From the NCBI RefSeq assembly GCF_900496995.4, contig NC_044005.1:51656517-51720516 (forward strand): a DNA stretch of 64,000 bases, given 5' to 3'. The notes beneath the pieces are model-generated. The model ran no database searches and had not been told where the DNA came from. It saw nothing but the letters and a program-made list of their open reading frames with translations. The translations under genes and the position numbers were made by a program. Positions 53,901-64,000 of this stretch are shown piece after piece. Position 1 is the first letter of the stretch; each line of letters starts with the position of its first letter. The DNA comes from Aquila chrysaetos chrysaetos. Its lineage: Eukaryota > Chordata > Aves > Accipitriformes > Accipitridae.

Positions 53901-56019
53901 GATTTTTTTTTTTTTTTTTTTTTTTATCAGTCTAGTAACATAAGGTATAGCAAGTCCAGGAGAGACTGGTAGAGGTCGTTTTTTCATTAGAAATGGTTCA
54001 GCAGCAACTGGCCTTTCAGAGCATGCTCAGTTCTGTCATTATCTCTGAGCAATAGGTACAATTGATTGCTGTAGGAATAAAAAGCAGGAGTATAAAATTT
54101 CCTGAAGCCTTCAGAAAAGCTGAAGGAAATGTTTGATAGCAAAAATAGAACTAAGCTTTTATTTTAAAACTATAAGAATTGAGTTCTAATACACAACAGA
54201 CCCAATTTCACCTAGTTTTATTCTCCATTGACAAAGATTCCTCTAATTTTCATCACAATTTCATTTTTTTGTGCCTTCTCACCCCCTGTGAGGCTGAGAA
54301 ACCAACCAGGTGTTGGAATGCAAGGGTTAAACCAAGACAGGTACGACACAGTGCCTGACATACAGACTTCCCAAACTGGGATATAGGAGATCCCTTACAG
54401 ATACGAAGGCAGAAGCCGTTTCCTCTACATGGTGGTGAAAAGCAGCATGACCTACTTCTCCCGTTGGGATGAATTGTCAGGGAGGGTGCAGATGGTATCG
54501 CTGTCCCTTTGGTGGGGCATCCCGTCCCCAAGGTGGGGTCTGTGGGTGTGAGGACATGGATGAAGAGAAGGCACAGACTCAGTGTGCCATGCTATAGCTA
54601 TCTCTGGCTGAGGAGCAGCCATTAAAGAGGAGGAGGAGGAGGAAAAAGGAGAGACATGACAACCAGGACCACCATGATTTTATCTAATGATCTGGTCAAA
54701 CGAGTATGCCAAAATATGCCTGTTTTAACAAACTATTTGGTGCTGTTAGCATGTTTCTATTCGATGAGTTGTATGAACTTAAAATGTTATTTGTTTCTTA
54801 TCTTTGCTTTTTCACCCAAGTGTTACTCCTCTTTAACATAAAGCTTTCTTCTTTTTGGAATATCACGATTTGGTGCTGTGCAATTCTCCTATGCAGTATG
54901 TGTGGAAAGCTTTTCCATTTCCAAGTAAATAGGAAAAGAGAACAGTTATAAAGTATTCATTGTTTATTTTCATATTATGTCTTGGTACAATAGGCATCAG
55001 GGCCATTTAGTCAACACATTAGAAATTGGCGAGTTAAAGTCTCAAACTTTCTATTTTTCATGGACAGAGAAAAAGGGCTCTGGTCTGGTGTATAATTAGT
55101 CGTGTCCGGCACATCTCCTTGGGCAGGGAGATAATCTGCAGCCTGTGCCAGCTGGGGCAGCGCCAGTACCATGAACTAGCACAGCACGCTCCAGCAGCTT
55201 CTCTTGCTGCCCCAGCATAACCCAGCACATTCCCAAGAGGGCAGAGGAGGTGAGTAAGCAAAGTGGCAGAAGTACAGCGAGTGCGTGCCACCCAGGCATC
55301 CTCCTGGAAGAGCATCCTCTCCAACCCGCTTCTGAAATCTCTTATTAAAGCGTTCTCTGCTGAAAGCTAGGAGGTCACGCTTGGGTCATACTTTTAGGGT
55401 GTTATGTAAAGGGATTCTCATCTTAACTTAGGAAAAGAAACGTATATGACTTAAACTGAAACTCTGCTTGGAGGAGAAATTCTTCCTCTCCTTCCTCTTC
55501 CGCTCCTCCTCTTTCAGCCTAGTGTCCTTTCATCTCTTGCACAGCTACATACAACTAAACGCAATTGTAGGCTGAATAAAAAAAATATGTCTCTATGTGA
55601 GCAAGCAATAATGGGGACTAGAAAACAAGGTGTTCACAGCTCTAATTTGAGTCAAAATACTTTTAGCTTTTGAAGGCAAAAAAGTACTGGAAAAGTCATA
55701 GGTATGCTCTAGCAGGGTGCAACGAGGTTACCAATGCTCTGCATGACAAGAAATCTAAGGAGGAAGAATGAAAAAGAAATGAAGAAACTAAAAGAAGGTG
55801 GGAAAGAGAGAGGCAACACTAGAGGGTGATACTAACAGGATAAGAATTTTCATATGGAGCCAGATCAAAGATCTTTTAGCTTACTGATAGGTATCTGACT
55901 GTTGTCAATAGTGGATGCTAGAAGAGAACACAAAAACACATACCGATATCTCTCCCGGATGATTTCCCAGCAAAAAAATTGTCAGTGGAGAGGTTTTTTG
56001 AGCTACATGTTTTGCCTTT
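50972..56019. other. intergenic, gene-poor
   Basis: A (TA)n stretch lies near 51042. A GC-rich, CpG-containing island of about 700 bp lies at 51300-52020 with overlapping ORFs of up to 121 codons on both strands and no recognisable protein. A 23-base poly-T run lies at 53903-53925. The rest is AT-rich with no recognised feature. Confidence 0.5.
53903..53925. repeat. poly-T tract (23 T)
   Basis: An uninterrupted T run. It could be a microsatellite or the tail of an old insertion. Confidence 0.9.
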
Positions 56020-56760
56020 GTTGTCCCCAACTGATTTGTCTTCCATGGCTTTGTTCAATCACTTTTTAAACTCACGTAGACCCTTATATTCACAACACCC
56101 TGTGGCAGGGAGTCGAATAGCTTAATGACAAGGACCATATTTTTTTTTCTGGGTTTTTTTTTTGGAATCCATCACCCGCTTGTTTCTTTCCTTCACATTT
56201 GCATCTTTGCGCTACTTGTACGGGAAAAGACTGTGAGTAACAGTGAACCTTTTACCCTCGTTTACCTTCCTTACTACAGGTTGTAGGGACCTGCGTTGTA
56301 TTTCTCCTCAGTCACCCTGTTTCCAGCCTGAAGACTCCTACCATACCCAGTCACTCCTTGAGCGGAGCCACTTCAGACCCTGGCTGCCCCGCTCTGTACC
56401 TCAGCCCCTTGCACCACGCCTGGTTTGAGATGAGGGACCAGAACTGCTCTCGGTAATCAAAACCTGTCTGTACCATCAAATTATACTGGAGCAATAATGA
56501 GGTTTTTCTGGTTTGTTCTCTACTTCTCCCTAAATAATTTCTAATATTTGATTTCCATTGTTTTGGCTGCCCCTGACATTTGAGCCCATGTATTTATACA
56601 GCTGTTCAGCATCACGTCAGTGCTTCATACCTGAACGGTAGCAGTCAGCTGAGAGCCCCTTGTTTTCTTTGTGAAGTTAAGATCTTTCTTTCTGTGTATT
56701 ATTTCCATCCACCGGTTTTTAGAGACTCTACAACAAAATCTGATCATAAATGCAACTTCT
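56020..56760 (-). mobile_element. old CR1-like LINE 3' fragment, antisense
   Basis: The order of phrases (CACCCTGTGGCAGGGAGTCG; AAAGACTGTGAGTAACAG; CAGCCTGAAGACTCCTACC; AACCTGTCTGTACCATCAA; TTTTGGCTGCCCCTGACATT; CAGCATCACGTCAGTGC) follows the antisense 3' region of an old amniote CR1 family. It is strongly diverged and has no coding capacity. Confidence 0.6.
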
Positions 56761-57961
56761 ACTGTATTAACTTTGCTGTATAGGTCTCTTCATACTGGAC
56801 TTATTCTCGGGTAGACATAATTATTCTATCTATTATATCATGACCTGCTGGTGATGTAAAATGCCTACAGAGGTCTAGCAGCAAATTTCCTAATGGAAAT
56901 ACAGCTTTTATTAGTGAAAGAGTGCTTTGGCTTGTGTAGATTGCACCCATTCCCCCCGAAAAGTAAATGATATGAGTAGAAGCATTTTTGTGCCCATGTC
57001 AATTTTTATAACTGTGCCAGCACAGACGTTTTAGGCAGAATAGAAATTCAGAGAATGAAGTGAACAATCCCAAATAACTCTGAGAGATGGGCAAATTTTT
57101 CTACCATAAGATTGGTCTCTACTATCAGACATATGGCCTGATAATACGGGTGAAGATAATCTGATGACCTGGTTTTCATTTGGACACTACTGTGAGAAAA
57201 TAAGGATCTCTATCTTTCCAAATGCACAATAAATAATAAAACTTGTTGTAGGTGGTATGAGATGTCATCACATCCCATTTTTGTTTTACTGGGGAAAGTT
57301 CATCCAGGGATCTCATCCACCGAGGGAGCAGAAAGGACGCTAACTGCTGTCCAGTGCTTAAAGGAAGGGACTGCTGTGCTTGTCCTTCTGGAGCATATTG
57401 TGTAGACAAAATGCTATGTTATTGTAATGACCTCATCACTGCTATTCTGTATATTCATCGGGTCAAGGAGCCTAGGTGTTCTTCTAGCAGAATCTATCCA
57501 CCACTTTCACTGCAAAATTTCTCAGCTCCGCCTCCAGAAATATTTTGTACTGTCATTCCTCATGTTTTCAACCAATTATTCTGTTCAGTTGGTATGACTG
57601 CAATCAATATTTATGAGTTTCAAAGGCCTAAGAAATCATTAAATATTATGAATTTTAAAAGTAGCTTTTCATCACCCCAGTGTTTTTCTTCTTCAGCATA
57701 AATGTTCCATTTCTTATTTTCTAATTGGCCTCAACTCATCACTTCTATATATATCCAGTTCACACAGTCCCTGGGCTCAAGGCTGGAGGACATGTGTCTG
57801 CATGGGGGGCAGTACCTTCCCACATCCCAGGATATGCTGTTTCAGATGTGTTGGGTCCTGCTTGCCGTATCAGAAGAGGTGGAGAGGACTGTGGGGTGGG
57901 GGCAGCTGGTCTCCCTGAGCTTGCCTTCCCCCAAGGGCTGCACAAGGACCTCACAGACATG

Positions 57962-57984
57962 TATATATATATATATATATATAT
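57962..57984. repeat. (TA)n microsatellite
   Basis: About eleven TA repeats, followed by a longer GTAT/ATGT-rich stretch to about 58130. Confidence 0.9.
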
Positions 57985-58579
57985 GTACATACAATTTATA
58001 AAAACATGCATGTAGATGTATATTTTATATGCGTGTTCACATGTGCATATGCACACACATTTATGTATGCACAGTGTATTTGTGTGTATATATTCTGTAC
58101 ATGGATGTATGTGTGTATGTATATGCTGGCATACCTATGGGCAGGAAATCCTCTGTTAATTACCCCTGGGGAGGAATTTCCAGCCTGGAAACCCAGTCTC
58201 CCCCCCCCAGCTGGAGCACAGTACGGGGCCAGCCCCACCCCCCTGAGAAAGCACTTTTGGGGGCTGAGGCAGAGCCCAGGACCTCCCCTGGACCTGCCAG
58301 CTGCTGCAGGAGGCAGGAGAAGGACCCCAAGGCGGGCACTGCTTCCCCCCAGCCTGTTCTTGCCGGGTGTTCCTGCGGACACACAGACACGGGTGGGTCC
58401 AGGACACCCAGGCACAGCCATCGGATGGAAATACTCCCTCCTCGGAGGGCAGGGGAAGGGAAAGGAAAGGAACGAAAGCCTTTTTTCCCTGCTTTTCTTT
58501 GTTTGGGAAAGACTTCAAGCGCCAAGTCTTAAGAGCCATCTAAGGTGCTTCAGAGCAAAGGTAAATTCACCCCATGATA

Positions 58580-59900
58580 AAATAAGGAGGTGAACCGGAT
58601 GACCAGCTCCGGGGTTTGCCCGCGATGGGAGCAAACGGTCAGCGGCCCATTAGTCCCTGTCTGTATTCACGCGAATAAATAACACCAGGGGATGATCTTC
58701 AATAGAGCAGAGCGGCTTGCCTTTGTTTCTCCCCTTCCCGGTGGTAGTGGGCTGCTGTCGAAGGGACGCGGGGAGGACCCGCTCGCAGACGAAGGCGCGG
58801 AACAAAGGAAAACCCTGTCACCGTCCCGCTGCCGGTGCGGAAGGCGCCCGGCATCCCTGCCTGGGCAGAGCAGGCTCCCCTGAAGGGGACACTAAAGAAT
58901 TGATCGGAGTCGACTGCCGGGACGCGTTGGGGAGGGAAACGGGGAGCATCCCTTGCACGCAGCCTGCTCCTTCCCCCCCATTTGCGCTGTAATCCTATTC
59001 CACCATGTGCAGCTAGATAAGGGGACGCGACTCAGCCTTCAGGCCTGGGCGGGGTTCTTGCCGTTTAATCTTTTCTCTTCTCTTCCCTTCGCTGCTTTCA
59101 TCCCTCCCCCCCCCCCCCCCCCCCCCTTTCCGTCTCCCAGGCCCAGTGAGGTCAGCTCATGAATATTGCTTCATTTTCCTGAGAGGCTCTGGCAGCGCCG
59201 GGTACCTCGTGTGCGGGTGCCCGTCTCTCTGTGCATGCATTTCGCCAGCCCGGCAGCAGACAAAGTGGTGGTGAGTAATGCGGCTGCTTTAGATCCAAGC
59301 CTTTCTTTTTTTTTTTTTCCTCCAAAAAGGGAATGTTAACTCGGGATTCAGATGCAACAAACCCGCTAGGTATAAAGGGGGACCAGCAAAAATCCTCCTG
59401 TGCCTTTATAACCCGGACAAAAGGCAGAAGCGCTCCCAAACCTTAAACCGCGTTTGCAAATTGGGATCTCGCAGAGGGAGAGGTGAGGGGAAGGGGGGCC
59501 GGGGCCAGGGAGAAGCCCTGCCTGAAGCCCCCGGCAGGGGAGATCGCCATGCCGGCAGCTGGAGCCACCAGACTTTGCCCTTTTGTTGCTGCCGTTTATT
59601 TACCTGTTTTTTCTGCCTGGGCAGCTATTCCCGACAGGAAAACCTGCGGAGATGCCACGTGGGTTTGCCTCTGGGGAGGAGGTTGTGTGGCGGAGTTTTG
59701 TGAGGCCGGAGATTTCGGACTTGGGCTCAAAAGGGGCTTTCGTGGTGCCAGTTAAAAGAAAAACAAACAAAAAATATACAATCGTCCAACTGAACCATAG
59801 GTGGTGGCCGGGCCTGGAATTGGGGGCATGCACGGTGCGGGTTGTGCTCCCGGCAGATCGCGGCTGAGCCTGATGACTTTGCTGCAGTGAAACTTCCCGA
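58580..59900 (+). promoter_or_regulatory. GC-rich region with a TATA-like box upstream of MTCL3
   Basis: The sequence becomes GC- and CpG-rich from about 58580. GGTATAAAGGGGG lies at about 59370. A possible untranslated exon end, GTGGTG followed by GTGAGT, lies near 59273. These would fit an upstream promoter or leader exon of MTCL3 or of an unknown transcript, but no coding segment supports it. ORFs here overlap on both strands and look random. Confidence 0.3.
59106..59126. repeat. poly-C tract (21 C)
   Basis: An uninterrupted run of 21 C inside a pyrimidine-rich stretch. Confidence 0.9.
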
Positions 59901-60689
59901 AACGATCCAGGTATAGTGTAGGGTTCCCGATATTACTATTTTTAATTTCATTTTGAACAGTAGGTAAATGGCAGAGTAGTAATGAGTAAGGTACAGGACC
60001 TAAGCTGAGTTCTGGCTTTTTGCAGTTTCTTTAGGTTTGGATTTCAAGAGTGGCATTTTGTACCTGTACAGCTCTGAACAACAGTAGTGTGGGAATTCTG
60101 TTTGTGATGGCTAACAGAGATGCAAAGCAAATCTTTTGTGAAGTGTTGCGATACAAGTGTAAGTTTTGATAGGTTTACACTCCCATGTTCCCTTTTTACT
60201 AATTAGTGCCTGGGAAGTTTCTGCCAAATTGTGTTCTTTTGAGCATTAATTTCCAGTATATTGGTTAAAATCAGGGCGATAATGACAGTGCATTTGAGAA
60301 GAGACCCTGTGTTCTTGCCAGTGAGAGCAAACACAGTCTCATTGTCTAGTATGTTCCAGGGAGTAAACCAATCGTCAGGGTATGGTATAATGTCTACATT
60401 GACTTTGCCCAGTCGTGTTTCTTTCTTTCTTTATTCCCTCTTCTAGCAGGGAATGGTTAAGCCGTGTTCTAGGAGGGAATCGTTAGGCCGTATTGGGAAC
60501 GCTGCCGTTTCTACTTTTGCCGGTGTTTTGCCTTTAAGGAGAGTTGAATAAAGGCTATGTGAAAACAGTTTGTGGATCATAGCCATTATTTTCAGAATAT
60601 ATTAAGGAACAGTAGCAGCACGATGTGGCCTTTAACAGCCCTTTTTAATAATCTGTCGTGGCCACGAAAACTCTGGTTTTGTCACTACG

Positions 60690-64000
<3,311 letters not shown>

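Overview
The window is nuclear DNA of a bird. It has small, widely spaced GT-AG exons, abundant CR1 LINE fragments and several solo endogenous-retrovirus LTRs. The LTR types (ends such as TGTCCTGG...CCACGACA) resemble families I associate with Neoaves rather than chicken, but the species cannot be fixed from the sequence alone.

Three genuine protein-coding loci and one gene relic are recognisable. (1) MRPS5 (+ strand): the last six coding exons lie at 1899-22373, followed by a poly(A) signal at 22716; the 5' exons lie before the window. (2) MAL (- strand): all four coding exons are present (33793 down to 29376) and encode a complete 154-residue MARVEL-domain protolipid. MRPS5 and MAL converge tail to tail, the same relative arrangement as in human 2q11. 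(3) MTCL3, also called SOGA3 (+ strand): the first two coding exons (61333-62319 and 62682-62906) sit in a large CpG island, and the gene runs off the right edge. (4) At 44408-44715 there is a relic of the last exon of APLF, a DNA-repair histone chaperone. It keeps a good splice acceptor but has an in-frame stop just before the acidic tail. No other APLF exon was found in the window.

Layout: 1-22.7 kb holds MRPS5 exons and introns. The introns contain a CR1 copy split by a 940-bp LTR, an unclassified C/A-rich repeat block, and a long antisense CR1 with decayed endonuclease and reverse-transcriptase segments. 22.7-28.6 kb is intergenic and carries a solo LTR near its right end. 28.6-33.8 kb is MAL. 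34.4-36.3 kb holds two more LTRs close to the MAL promoter. 36.3-41.5 kb has no recognised gene. 41.58-43.64 kb is a degenerate ~26-bp minisatellite with a higher-order repeat. 44.4 kb is the APLF relic. 47.2 and 50.2 kb carry further solo LTRs. 52-58 kb is gene-poor. 58.6-62.5 kb is GC-rich DNA leading into MTCL3.

The genes do not form one pathway. MRPS5 is a mitochondrial ribosomal protein, MAL a membrane-raft protein of myelin, T cells and apical trafficking, and MTCL3 a coiled-coil protein of the microtubule-crosslinking family. No CRISPR array, tRNA, rRNA or prokaryotic feature was seen. The least ordinary items are the APLF relic, the minisatellite, and the set of LTRs that share a 3' module but differ upstream.
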